From: Lichina pygmaea
Taxonomy: Eukaryota > Ascomycota > Lichinomycetes > Lichinales > Lichinaceae
NCBI GenBank assembly: GCA_963422465.1
Contig: OY730169.1
Span: 496,001-560,000, forward strand
Reading direction: 5' to 3'
DNA: 64,000 nt
Shown: positions 1 through 11,536 of the stretch, piece after piece
Numbering within the stretch: the first letter of the stretch is position 1
Layout of the letters: the number at the start of each line of letters is the position of its first letter
Position numbers and translations under genes: made by a program
Notes under the pieces: generated by a model
Database searches by the model: none
Seen by the model: only the letters and a program-made list of their open reading frames with translations
What the model was told of the DNA's origin: nothing

Positions 1-301
1 CCTCGCTATCTGCGAACTTCTGCTCGATATCCTCGATATCCTTTGCTCGTTTCTCCTCAAGCGTAGCCTTTTGCAGGTCATATCTCTCGTTGAGCTGATC
101 CAACTCGATGCAGTGCTCTTTCCTCAAATTTGCTTTCACCACGTCCTGATCAGCTCTGTGCGTTGCAAGCCTTTGCTGCGTCAGCTTGACCAAGGTGCCG
201 GCGGCCTCAACCTCTCTCTCGTAATCCTCTAGAGTCGGAGAATGAATGCCAGATCGTGGAGAGCAGGCCGTAGGCGGGTCTTCAGCTGCTGGGGGGTCCA
301 T
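1..301 (-). CDS. Coiled-coil protein, 5' part only (gene runs off the left edge)
   Basis: An open frame begins with an ATG at 301-299 on the minus strand and stays open to base 1, giving about 100 residues with no stop. After a Pro-rich start (MDPPAAEDPPTACSPRSG) the protein becomes strongly helical and charged, with Glu/Lys/Arg/Gln heptad-like spacing (for example LRKEHCIELDQLNERYDLQK), so a long coiled coil is likely. I do not recognise the family. A shorter ORF at 229-468 on the same strand is in another frame and is a shadow. The start is the first ATG compatible with the coiled-coil frame; an upstream intron cannot be excluded. The product could be a cytoskeletal, kinetochore or vesicle-tether protein, but nothing seen decides this. 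Confidence 0.6.
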   Translation of the reverse strand, partial: MDPPAAEDPPTACSPRSGIHSPTLEDYEREVEAAGTLVKLTQQRLATHRADQDVVKANLRKEHCIELDQLNERYDLQKATLEEKRAKDIEDIEQKFADSE

Positions 302-2012
302 GGCCAGTCGAAAACAAGCTGTTCGCCGACTGGCCCTCGAGACAAGTTGAACTTGTTATCCACTGCCACGTGCGACTGCTCCTCCGCCACGTGTATGTAG
401 GGAAGTTTCCGAACCCTGGTCAAATTCCTCTCAACAATAAAACCCCACCTTCTGCTGTGCCCCGTCAAATTCGATCAATGTCTAGTTTTAGGAGATGTAT
501 CTTGGCATTTAGGACTCGAGCGGCGGTGCTATGCTTGAAATACCCAATTAACATTGCGTAATATACAGAGACACAGCAAGCAGCTATTGAGCATGGTAGC
601 TTGAGGCACCTGGTAGTCTTCTCAGACTACGGTACATCAAGCCCTCTCAGGAAACCTCTTCTTCAGAATCAATGCCTGTATTCCGGCCGCAGGGCGAGCC
701 ACATCCGGGACCGGAGACGAGAGAGTACCGTATCTCGTACCGTAGCTTAGTCAGATAGATCGCGAGCATGCGTAGGTCTCGAGTCCTCGAGTGCAGCAAT
801 GATTAAAGCAGCTTCTTTTCTCTTGATTTCGCCGTTGCGTAAACTTAGCGGGGCTACCAATCTGTCGGCAGGTTGTTCATCACAGTCTACAGTATTTTTG
901 CTATACGGTACGTATAGTACGGACGTACATACTGTACGTACGTCATCATCTATTATCACTTGCACACTATTCGACTGCACTGCTGTCACCACCACAACGC
1001 AGAGTCACACCAGTCGGAACTTCCTATGAGATCCTCAGAGGGGCAGGTGCACCTACAGTATAGCCCTGTGAGTGCCCGGCGACGAACAAAGATGGTAGTA
1101 GCGTGGCAAATGCTCTAGATACACTATTCCAAAAGATAACCTTAGCCTTACAGTCCAACTGTTAACCATATTCAGTCCTCGAAGATCACGCCTGAATTCC
1201 TGTTGCTTTGCCCGGCCACGATAGCAATGCCGTCAACCACACGACAGTGACGGCTTAACCCGCACCTATCGGCCTGCACGACAGCCACCGTCTCATCGCT
1301 GGCTTTTCCTGTCTCCTTGACTGGACAACGCTAGGTTGACCATCGTGGGGATCGGATGGCCATTTTTTGCAAGCTTTTCAAACGCTAGAGGTTCGTCTGG
1401 GCTTCTTCACAATAGGATTGACTTGTTGGGAGGCACGGAGCCAAGATCTCGATAGTCACGTGCTAGCTGTATATGGGAGCTGCACTAGCGGCTCCACGTA
1501 CGAGGTACGTACATACAGTGTCATGACATAAGTCTGTGTACGCTCCTACGAGCCATGAATCGCATTGGTCATAAGTAATGTGACCGTATAGATATTTCTC
1601 CCGGGTACTCGTACTGGAGTAGACTTGCTAACAGCTACCTCGTAGATGAACGTTCCCAAGGTCGATTTCGTATGGGGCCGTACACAGACTTGTGTAGGGG
1701 CCTGTACGAGTATGTACTACCGGTACGTATTACGGTACCGGTGTACCGTAGGTGTGGCGCTCAGCCTCATGCATCACCAGCCACAGTCCATCGTTGCGTA
1801 TGGACACGATCACGACTGCTGACGCGTTGCACAACAATATTTTCTCAGAGGAAGCGACCAGCGCCAAGCTCACAATGGAATTTTGAGGAGTACCGGTATG
1901 TCCCAAGACGGCATGCAGACAATCAATATGTAAGGCTCACAGCAGAGCAGCCGAAGCCATACGGTACTGGTGAACAGTCTTGCGCCGGCTATCTCCAAAC
2001 CCCCATGCCACC
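302..2012. other. Intergenic region, no gene seen
   Basis: The two flanking genes diverge from this 1.7 kb stretch. Short open frames here have no spliced continuation or recognisable protein. It contains several clusters of palindromic GTAC-type words (around 905-950, 1495-1515 and 1675-1745), as in most other intergenic regions of the window. Promoters of both flanking genes should lie here, but no specific element was identified. Confidence 0.5.
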
Positions 2013-3068
2013 ATGGCGAGCTCGTCCAATCCTTACGAGCACTACGAGAGCAACAACATCGAGCAGGATCTCATTGATCCCGATAATGGTACGGTGACGT
2101 CTGTCTACCTGGTGCAGTTGTGACGTTGAGGCGTCTAACTCGCGTTCCTGCCAGCCAACCTCGACGACGCAGATCTACCGGGTGACAGCAGCGCCTCGCA
2201 GCGAGCTCCCTTGACGGGCAACATCCAGTCCCGGTCTTCCTCGGCCCCCTTCAACCAGTCATACCTAACTTCATCTATCCCTGGCGAAGACCGCCGAGCA
2301 TCTTCGTCGACCATCGACGAAAGCGTGTGGGATACGCTCTCTCGGGACCTGCTCGCAGTATGGGAGAAGATGCGACAAGTCTTGTGGCCCAAATACCTAC
2401 TCGGAGGCATCTTGCAGAGAGGTGCAGGAATTGGAGGTGCCGACCGAGAAGGCGTTGGCGGGCTCTGGCGCGTCGGGCGATGGCCCGACCCAGAGGTTGT
2501 CCTACAGGGGGGTATGAGCGAAGGGCTACGAGATTGGGACCTATGGTATGTGCATCCTTTCCTGCATCACCCATCCAGGTTACCGCTGATCGCATGCTGG
2601 TAGGGGTCCTCTGGTGTTCTGCTTGCTGCTGTCGGTGCTCCTGTCCATGTCAGCCAGGCCGGAACAGAAGTCTCTGGTTTTTTCTGGAGTCTTCACTATG
2701 GTGTGGGTTGGAGAGGCCGTTGTCACGCTCCAGCTCAGGTTGTTGGGGGGTAGCATGTAAGTCGAAGGATCTTCTCCACCAGATTCTGGTGGGAGCGAAT
2801 GGCTAACTGAGGCAAAAGCTCCTTCTTTCAGTCCGTGTGTATCATTGGCTACACACTGTTCCCTCTCGTCATCGCCGCTCTCCTGAGCGCATTGAATCTG
2901 CCGGCGGTAGCCAGAATACCGGTGTATATCGTGCTGGTCGCATGGTCTCTGGCAGCAGGCGTTAGCATCTTGGGAGGCTCGGGAGTGGTACGGAATCGAG
3001 TGGGCATCGCTGTCTATCCGTTGTTTGTCTTCTACGTCGGCTTGGGCTGCTTATGTTTCATCAGCTAG
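2013..3068 (+). CDS. YIP4: Yip1-domain Golgi membrane protein, Yip4/YIPF6-like
   Basis: Four exons join into a 289-residue protein: 2013-2088, 2155-2545, 2604-2756 and 2819-3068. Introns begin GTACGG, GTATGT and GTAAGT and end CAG, TAG and AAG, and the reading frame is continuous across all three. The N-terminal half is hydrophilic and cytosolic (MASSSNPYEHYESNNIEQDL, then a Ser-rich stretch). The third exon opens with DLWGPLVFCLLLSVLLS, the signature of the Yip4/YIPF6 branch. Several hydrophobic helices follow, including SFFQSVCIIGYTLFPLVIAA and VYIVLVAWSLAAGVSILGG, giving about five membrane segments. In this family the cytosolic part binds Rab GTPases and the protein cycles between ER and Golgi. 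The next gene downstream is on the same strand 1.4 kb away, with no sign of co-transcription. Confidence 0.88.
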
Positions 3069-4487
3069 ACTTTATCTGCACTCTTGGCCGATCTCCATGC
3101 CTAATTCCTTCCCACCCCTGCTTATGTTTTTAACAGTCTTGAGCGTCCGGATGAACCATTGACACTGATTGGCTGCACCACCTTACGTCTTCGGACCGAA
3201 GGACTTGTTCGACTGTAGACGCTACAGCGAGCAGCGGGAAGAAGAAGATGAGTGTCACGACTGATAGATTGATTAGGGAGAACTGGCTAATCATCTATAT
3301 GTAGACACAAAGCTGATGTTTGCCTTAGAGCAACAGAAGGCTCTAGAAGGCACGATGCAGCTCCATGCAGGATCGACGGGAGGCAGCGTTGACAGGAGAC
3401 AGCAGAGACGGCACTGGGCGGCTCCATGCCGGACCGGCTGCACTATGCGGCAGCGCTATGCGGCAGCAGCAGGATCAACATCAAACAGGACTGGCGTTGA
3501 CAGAATGAGCCGCATGCCGACTCATCCCAGGTCTCTTGAAAGTCGATGGAGGTTTTTGGCGGGAACTTTGGTGCCACTACAGATGAAAGCACGATGATGA
3601 AAGTACGCTTTTGAGATATCATAGCAAGTGTTTGTGGCGTTAATGTTAGCATATAGCTCCTGTTCACATCGGCCGCCAGTTTTGTGATCATAGCTACTGT
3701 ATCCTCTGGTGGGAGTGCGGCCCTGCAAATGCGAAGCTGCTGATAGGGCAGAACAGTCTTGAGCTGCAACGCGCTGGTATCTCGTACACCAAGACTGATT
3801 CGCTCTACCGCACTGGTAGGCTTCGGGGGCATGATGAGAGGGTGACCGACGCTTGTTCTTTCCGTCGTACGTACTCCGTTCATACTGCCGTGCGAGATGG
3901 TTGAGGAGATTTGCTTTCGCGTGACCTCGATACTCGAGACTCGCCTATGTCATAATTACTTCGACATTGGCGCCTGGCCGAGTTACCGTACCTCTTACCG
4001 TAACTTACTGTACTCACGTTCGTTCGTTGCCCATCATACATCCCCGCGGCCACTTCGTTCGGAACGTTACAGTGATTAATCGGTGATCAAGTTTCTGCAA
4101 CAACAAGCCGGGGAAGGTTACTGGTATTGCTGCGTCGTATTTGGCTCCTTCACGCCTCTTGAGGTTGCCACATTTCCTCCTCTGTCCTCACTCAAAGCCG
4201 GTGAGGAATCTACAGCTACGGTGGGTTTTATACCCTACGGTACGGTACGGTATCGTTGGCCCAACTGGATGTCCAAGGCCTGCCCATCACGTTGAACGGA
4301 CGTCCGCTGATGGCTGCACATTAGGAATCCGTTATACTCCATAATCGACCTAGGTCGGCGTGACGCGAGATCTTGAGACGTGGTCAAGGGCCAGGGTGGA
4401 GATCACTACGTCGCCTTCCCTCGCATCCTTCGCCGGCCCGTGAGTGTTTTATTCACGAACCGCGGGTCACCGACGGAGCTGGTAGCT
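3069..4487. other. Intergenic region, no convincing gene
   Basis: This stretch separates the Yip4-like gene from the Yrb2-like gene. A 146-codon minus-strand frame (3443-3883) and a few shorter frames are present, but they show no domain, signal peptide or spliced continuation. GTAC-type words and short GGTACGGTACGG runs occur around 3970-4015 and 4230-4250. Confidence 0.45.
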
Positions 4488-6626
4488 ATGGCCGCTCGGG
4501 CGGATGCCAAAACTGCGGTAGCGCCGCAGGACCATGTTCCTTCAGCTTCTCCCTCAGATGCCACCGGTCCGAAGCCTCCAGATCTGACCGTGCAATCCGA
4601 TCCGCCTACGCTGGAAGCTGGACTGCATACCGGGGAGTACAACCATAATGATCATGAACGTCCTGTTCGGGAAGCTCTCAAGAAGACCAGCATCGGTAAT
4701 TTCCCGAGGAACGACAATAGATCAGTACCTAAGAACGAGGAAGAAAACGACACAGGCATCCCAGGGGCTGGGCCTTCTCATTCTCGGACGGGGAATCAAG
4801 AAGACGCCAATCTCAGAGACTTGCACAAGACGGAAGTTCAAGATCGAGAGTCGAACAATAGATCGACTACGAGCGACGGACAGACGGAGACGATGCCTAC
4901 AGAAACCAGAGGTGAAGGTCGAGTGCCTGGGCAGTCTCGACCGGAAAGGGAGGGTCGCTTGTCAGGGAGCCGCCCCAGAACCCCGGAGAGCGGGTCGCAC
5001 GCGGAGGGGGGGGATGGACCGGCAGATATCGCATTGATGTCGCCTCGGCGGAAGAGAAGCAGGGATCAATTCGTCAAAGACTTGGACAAAGATGGCCAAG
5101 AGCCCGATATAGCGGAAGCAGATACCACAGCGCCAAAGAAGGAGGAACGCGAGGCCAATTTAGGCGCCGCCGCCAGAACGAGCAGGCATGAGCCTGAAAA
5201 GAAGAGGCATAGGGATATCTCTCAAGACTCTTCCAGCAACGCTGAAAGGCACCTCACTTCGGTCAGTAACTCGGACGAGAGATCTTGTCCCCCACCTCTC
5301 CTTTGAAACCCCTTGCCGATCCGTTCTAATCACTGATTTGCCTCGAAGGTACCTCCGGCAAGTGGCTTTGCCAACACGTCAGTGTTGTCACCCTTTGGCA
5401 GCCTTGGCACTGCCCCGAACACGAATCGAACCTCAGCTCCCGCATCCGTAGCAGGTAGAGCAGCAGGTGGCAAACAGCAGCAGACTTCCTCGTCGGCCTT
5501 TGCGGCGTCCGGTTTCGCCGCCCTCGCAAACTCGAGCACATCTCCTTTTGGCGCCTTGAACGCTTCGTCTGGTCTCTCGGGCTTTGGCAGGCTAGGTGGC
5601 TTGCCCAAGCCAGTAGATGCGAAGTCCGAACTCGCTAGCCCCAAGCCAGATCCACCTTCGGCTGCGGGCAACCCGTTCCATAAGCCGGCGCTCCCCGCCC
5701 TGTCGGGCCTGGGCCCCGGCGCTTCCCCGTTCGGAGCGCTCGGTGGCTCGCTCGGCGGAACTTTTGGCTCGGGTGGGAACATATTGGGCAGCTTTGGGTC
5801 AAAGGATCAGTCCGGCATCATTGGATCCAGCCAAGCGTCTACCACCTTTGGCGCGCCAGAAGCCGAGGGCGATGGAGATGAGGACGATGACGAAGACGGC
5901 GAAGACGACAGCACCGATAGACTTGCTCAGGAGAGGAAAGACGACCGCAGAGCTCACCAGCTGGAGAGTACGTACATTCCTTCGTAGCTCCTTCTGCCTC
6001 AAGAGGGCGCATCGGGCAGACACTGACATAAGCCCTTGATCAGCCGAGACAGGCGAAGAAGGAGAGGACACGCGATTTTCCTGTCGTGCCAAGCTGTTTC
6101 AGTTTGACACGCCTTCCAGTTCGTGGAAGGAACGCGGATCAGGTACTCTGAAGTTGAACGTGTCCGCCGTGCCATCCGAAACGGAGGCACCTCCGGATAC
6201 GGAGTCGACTTCGGGCTCAGAAACTGAGGAGGACATCGAAGCAGAGCCAGCCTCGGTCAAGATTCAAGCCAGGTTGCTGATGAGGTCGGAAGGAGTCTAT
6301 CGAGTGCTCCTCAACGCTCCAATCTACCGCGAAATCTCGGTGGGTGACAGAAACGGCGACTTACCGAAGGACCGGCTGCTCCTGTTTCCTGTCGTCCAGG
6401 ATGGAAAGCCACTCAACATGGCATTGAGGGTACGTCGTACGCCGATTTCTTTTGGCAATGTCCTTGCAACCCACGTTCATGGGCATACGGTGCAGCCTGA
6501 GACGCTGTCTTGCTCTCGCGCTATGCGTCGCACGCAGCTGATTCAGAATCGCGCCTACAGGTGGCCAACCATTCTCTCGCCTCGCAGTTGTGGCACCGCA
6601 TCGACGAGGTGAAGCAGGAGCTATAG
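4488..6626 (+). CDS. YRB2: Ran-binding protein, nuclear export cofactor (Yrb2/Hba1, RanBP3-like)
   Basis: Four exons (4488-5261, 5349-5967, 6044-6429, 6561-6626) give about 614 residues. Intron 1 uses an unusual GTCAGT donor; the others use GTACGT. The N-terminal 260 residues are acidic and disordered, with a basic SPRRKRSRDQF patch that looks like a nuclear localisation signal. The middle carries about eight FG dipeptides in Gly/Ser-rich sequence (SPFGSLG, FGRLGG, SPFGALGG), followed by an acidic run. The C-terminal Ran-binding domain starts at GEEGEDTRFSCRAKLFQFD and continues through GVYRVLLNAPIYREI to SLASQLWHRIDEVKQEL. FG repeats followed by one C-terminal RanBD is the Yrb2/RanBP3 layout. 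Those proteins bind RanGTP and Crm1 and speed nuclear export of NES cargo. Upstream in-frame sequence lacks an ATG, so 4488 is the best start. Nup2-type nucleoporins are the main alternative, but they are longer. Confidence 0.85.
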
Positions 6627-7308
6627 GTCGAGCGAAGCAAAGCCTCTTCACTTGTGGAGCGGACCGTCCCCGCCGGGCCTCTACATCTCAACGTACGAAT
6701 GACCTAGGGGTGATGACTCCTCATCCTTGATGTTCTGCGTTCTCGGAGAGCGGAGAAACCTTCGCTCCGAGGGTTCAGTCGAGCATATCTGTATCTTCCC
6801 AGGAGCTAAATGTAGGCCCTATATTGATCTTCCCACATGCGCGCGGCAGTCACAGAGCTCCCCTACAGACGACCTGCCTGCGCAGTTGCTGTTTTAGATT
6901 GGCGCTTCTGCGTGATGTGCATCAGAGCGCTGATAGTGACGATGTTTTATTCTGCAATCGGGTGGTTACTATACGGGAGTACGGGAGCAGACAGAATGCA
7001 GTCAGCTGTGGATGTACCCGTGCCATGGGGGGTATTTACCCCCCCCCCCCCCCCCCCCCCCCCCCATGGCACGGGTAGTGGAACTACTACTCGTAAGTTG
7101 TGGGCCTAGGAGCAATGGTACTAAAGGTCACGTGCTACCGCGCTACAGGACGCGCCCCTTGCGCAAGCTCCACAGTACCGTAGCGCGTCAGGCGCGTTAA
7201 ATGGACCTCGTACTCTCGCCACCTCCCTGCCAGTGCCTGTCGAGTGTCGACCCGTGACACCCTGTCTCGTGGTTGCATCAACAAAGTGAGACCAAGTTTT
7301 GGTTGCTC
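6627..7308. other. Intergenic region between Yrb2-like and Hrq1 genes
   Basis: The stretch holds the promoter of the helicase gene and the small foldback element listed at 7015-7077. Apparent proline-rich frames across 6824-7200 are produced by the poly-C tract of that element. No other feature was seen. Confidence 0.5.
7015..7077. mobile_element. TA-flanked foldback element (tiny MITE) with poly-C core
   Basis: TA at 7015-7016 and TA at 7076-7077 flank a 59-bp element. Its ends are perfect inverted repeats: CCCGTGCCATGGGGGG (7017-7032) and its complement (7060-7075). The centre is TATTTA followed by a run of 27 C. Duplication of TA on insertion is typical of Tc1/mariner-type elements. The terminal word CCCGTGCC[AT]TGG recurs at 33030-33126 and at 59713, so this is one member of a family. 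The 59713 copy has the same left end running through the same kind of poly-C, which suggests this copy is an extreme internal deletion of such a longer element. Confidence 0.6.
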
Positions 7309-10300
7309 ATGGCAGAATCGCAAGCTAATACCGCCTCAACCCATGTTGTCAACAAGAGGAAGAGGCAAGCAGCATCCGCGGAAGTCAATGACGAGTCGTC
7401 AGAGGCCCATGGTGCAGCGTCATCTTTGCGTTCGGAAGCTCATACCGCAACCGCTGTCCCTACGAAGACATCTGATGGCGGAAGAAAGGTGCAGCGGCTT
7501 AAAAAAGCCGGGTCAGACAAGCCACCCCTTGTCAGACGTAGCTCGTCGACAAGTAGCATTGTCGTCTCGGATATTCCATGGCCGGATCACTTCAAGGAGC
7601 TTTCAAAGGTCCATAGGGCTTTGAATCTTGTTTTCACCTTCTGCTGCACGCGGAAGCATCTTGCTACGACCTTTGACAACATCAAGGCAGCGGTCGAAGG
7701 GCATATTAAGAAGGAGTTAAAGATAGAAGACGTAGCGCGAATCAAAGCGTTGGTCCCTAGGACCATTCATTTTGGCTACGTGGATGAGGCAGCATTGCTG
7801 GTGCACACAGATGGAGAACAGAACGCCTCAAAGGTCAAGACTGCGAGAGCCTCCTATGATCTTGGACCACCAGAAGACCCTAGCGCAGCAGAAAGCGCCC
7901 TGGGACGTGAACTCTTGCTCTTTGAGTTTGTGGATGGCGATCTCAAGCGACAGGTTCAGCACACAAAGACCGGAGAGCCCACAAAGCCTGTCAGGCGGCT
8001 GAGGGAGGAGGATCTCAAGATGCCAGTGTACTCCCAGAAGCAGATGACGTCATTGATAAGCAAGAGAAACGCCAAGTTTGAGTCCGCCGTGAATGCATTC
8101 TTGAATCTATGCGCTGAGGATGGAGTGGACCCTGTTGAGAAGCTAGCAATCGCCGTGGAGCAGTTCGTCCCTGCGCCCACAGAGTCAAGAAGTGCGACAC
8201 CAGGGCCTACCCCAACGACGTCCTCCACTTTGCCACTTTCAATTCCCAAGGAGAGAAAGTCCATTGCAGACATCCTGCAGGAGATCAAGTCGACGGAATG
8301 GTACACCGGCCAGATCGTGCCTGACGGACACCGGGTGTTTGACCCGCAACCGTGCATATACGGAGAGCTCAGCTTTCAGCTATCGCAAAGTCTTGTGAAC
8401 GCGCTCTACAACAGCAGGAAGATAACGCAGCTATATGCGCACCAGGCCGAGGCGATCAACAACCTCCACGAAGGACATCACGTCATCATAGCCACCTCCA
8501 CCAGTTCCGGCAAGTCCTTGATCTACCAGGTTCCGGTTCTGCATGAACTCGAAAGGGACAGTAGCACGAGAGCAATGTACATTTTCCCCACCAAGGCTTT
8601 GGCACAGGACCAGCGAAGAAGTCTCAAAGAGCTCCTCGGCTACATGGACGGTCTAGAAAACACCATTGTCGAGACGTTTGACGGGGATACGCCCATGTCG
8701 GAGAGAGGCCTCATACGAGACGAGGCTCGAATCATTTTCACAAACCCTGACATGCTCCACGTGACCATCCTGCCGCAGGAGGATGGGTGGCGGAGTTTTC
8801 TTAAGCATCTGAAGTATGTCGTCGTTGACGGTGAGTCGGCCATCTGTCCGGATCTCACAGACGGACCAACCTGACGGAGCAGAGCTTCATGTCTACAATG
8901 GGCTGTTCGGGTCGCACGTCGCTTTCATCATGAGACGATTAAGGCGTATCTGCGCAGCTGTTGGAAACCGGCATGTGAAATTCATTTCTTGCTCGGCCAC
9001 GGTTGCCAACCCCGAGGCGGTAAGTGAAGGATCTCCAGTAGGGACTGACGCCAGCTGATGATGGAGAAAGCATATGAAAACCATCTTTGGCGTCGACGAG
9101 GTACGCCTTACAGATTTTGACGGATCGCCGTCCGGTCGGAAGGAGTTTGTCTGTTGGAACACGCCCTTCAAGGACCCGGATGACCCAAGCTCTGGGAGAG
9201 GCGACAGCATGGCAGAGACCGCAAAGCTCTTCTGCCAGCTGCTGCTTCGCGGCGTAAGAGTGATCGCTTTCTGTGTCGTCCGCAGGCAGTGCGAGATTCT
9301 CGTGAACGCCGTCAAGGCCGAGCTCGTGACCCTTGGTCGGACAGAGGTCATTCCCCGCGTCATGGGATATCGAGGTGGCTACACTCCTCAAGACCGACGG
9401 CGTATTGAGCGGGAGATGTTCGAAGGGAAACTGATGGGCATCGTCGCCACGAACGCGCTGGAGCTGGGGGTGGACATTGGCTCGTTGGACGCCGTCATCA
9501 CGGCTGGCTTTCCGTATTCGATCTCGAATCTCCGGCAGCAGAGCGGCCGAGCCGGACGACGCAACCAGGACTCGCTGTCCGTCCTCGTTGGGAGTTCGTT
9601 TCCCACCGACCAGTACTACATGGACAACCCGGACGAGATCTTCAGCAAGCCGAATTGCGAGCTCCAGGTCGACCTCGAGAACTTGCTCGCCCTGGAAGGG
9701 CACATCCAATGCGCCGCCTACGAGATGCCGATACGGCCAAAGGAAGACTCGGCCTACTTTGGCAAGATGCTCCCCGAGATTGCGCGCGAGCGTATGACCA
9801 GAGACCCGCAGGGTTTCTACCACTGCAACGACCGCTTCCGTCCTTATCCATCAAAGTTCGTAGCCATCCGTGACACCGAAGACGGTCACTTCGCGGTTGT
9901 CGACATTACCAACCGTCGCAATGTCGTGCTCGAGGAGGTCGAGCCGTCGCGGGCTCTCTTCACCATCTACGAGGGCGGCATCTTCTTGCACCAGGGCCAC
10001 ACATACCTTGTCCGAGAGTTCTCGCCCGAGAGGAAGATGGCCAAGGTCGAGCTGGTCAAAGTAGACTGGACCACTCAGCAGCGCGACTACACGGACATTG
10101 ACCCGATCGAGACGGAGTCGATCCGACGGATCCGGGGGTCCATGTCGCGGGCTTTCTTTGGCGCGATCCGGATCAGGGCGGTGGTGTTTGGCTTCTTCAA
10201 GATGGACAAGCGACGGCGGATCCTCGACGCCGTCGCGGTCGACAATCCGCCGATCGAGATCTTCTCCAAGGGCATGTGGCTCGACGTGCCGAAGCAGGCG

Positions 10301-10921
10301 CTCGAGATCCTCAACTCGCGACGGCTGAACGTGGCCGGCGCCATCCACGCCGCCGAGCACGCCATGCTCAGCCTGATGCCGAACTTTGTCATCTCGATGC
10401 CGGGGGACGTCCGCACCGAATGCAAGAACGCGACCAAGGAGCTGGCCAAGAAAGAGACGAGCCGCAAGCGCCCGGCGCGGCTGACGTTCTACGACGCCAA
10501 GGGCGGGCCGGCGGGCTCGGGCATCGCGGCCAAGGCGTTTGACTTTGTCGACCTGCTGCTGCGGCAGGCCTGCGCCCGCGTCGAAGCGTGCCACTGCCCC
10601 GACGGCTGCATCGAGTGCGTCTGCTCCGAGCGCTGCCACGAGCAGAACGTCGTCATGAGTAAGGCCGGCAGCGAGGTGATCCTCAAGACGCTCCTGAACC
10701 GGCCCATCGACGTCGACGCCCTACCCTGGGGGCCCGAGGAGTCCGTGCCCGCCGGCATCGAGACTGTCATTCTCGCGGAGGAAGTAGGGCCGCGAGGGGG
10801 CAGACGGCTGTTGGATCTCGAGGTGCCGGTTGCCGAAGAGGGAGATGTCGCGGTCGTCATCAAACTGGAGGAAAGTGGCGATGAAGACGAGACCTCGGCG
10901 GCCACGAACGATGGACGTTGA
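7309..10921 (+). CDS. HRQ1: RecQ4-family 3'-5' DNA helicase Hrq1
   Basis: Three exons (7309-8830, 8883-9019, 9071-10921) encode about 1,169 residues, close to the yeast protein. The N-terminal 380 residues are poorly conserved. The helicase core begins near KITQLYAHQAEAINNL. Walker A is ATSTSSGKSLIYQVP (about residue 395). The Walker B box reads DELH and is rebuilt exactly across intron 1 (G|AG). SCSATVANPEA is motif III, and QQSGRAGRRNQDS is the arginine-finger motif VI. The C-terminal DUF1998 region carries a cysteine cluster, CHCPDGCIECVCSERCHEQN, which binds zinc in this family. Known Hrq1 proteins unwind DNA during interstrand crosslink repair and influence telomerase. The start is the first ATG in frame. 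The gene converges on FOX2, with 615 bp between the two stop codons. Confidence 0.93.
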
Positions 10922-11536
10922 CCGTCACCGTCGTCTTCATCGTGAGCTTCACATCAACGAGGACATGATACGATGATGTACACAACAACGGTGTGCTGTA
11001 TGCCCTGAACTCACTTTACGCAGTACCATTTATTTTCCTTCAGCATCATCATGACCATTATCATCATCATCATCATCATCATCGCTCTATCTACAATACC
11101 AAATTCATCTCTACATACATGTACATAGTTCCCCTGCGCATCTCTCTCTGAGATAGGTGCTGCACAGAACAAGATCCATTACCGGTCCTCTAATTAATTC
11201 CTGTGGCTTCATCTCTTGGGTCTGTGATGCGTGAGAGAAATGGAACGGGTGAGGGATGTAAGGGCTCCCGGTCCGGTTTCGTAGATCGAATTCATGAACA
11301 TCTGCTGTACCAGGATGCTTCCGAGTGCCCTTTTCTCCCCCGTCCCGTTCTTGATCGTAACATGCTGCTGTCGCCGTCGCCTTGCAGTGTAACCTTCTCC
11401 TCCTTCTTGAGACCGCCTCCGCCGCCTTCCTCTCACAGCTCAGCTCGCCTCCCGGTTCCAGTCCACCTCCCCCAAAACAAAAACCAAACCCCCCCCCCCC
11501 CCGAACGTCAGACAAGAAAGCGGAAGATCACACGAT
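10922..11536. other. Convergent 3' intergenic region with ATC microsatellite
   Basis: This is the shared 3' region of HRQ1 (+) and FOX2 (-). It contains a CAT/ATC repeat at about 11042-11086, a run of C at about 11490-11503 and pyrimidine-rich sequence. No gene was seen. Confidence 0.55.

Noticed and set aside
3443-3883. 146-codon minus-strand ORF in the Yip4-Yrb2 spacer
   Set aside because: It begins with an ATG but has no recognisable domain, no signal peptide and no spliced extension; length alone is not convincing in this GC-rich DNA.
6824-7200. Proline-rich small proteins around the C-tract
   Set aside because: They are translations of the poly-C core of the foldback element and differ in all three frames only by frame.
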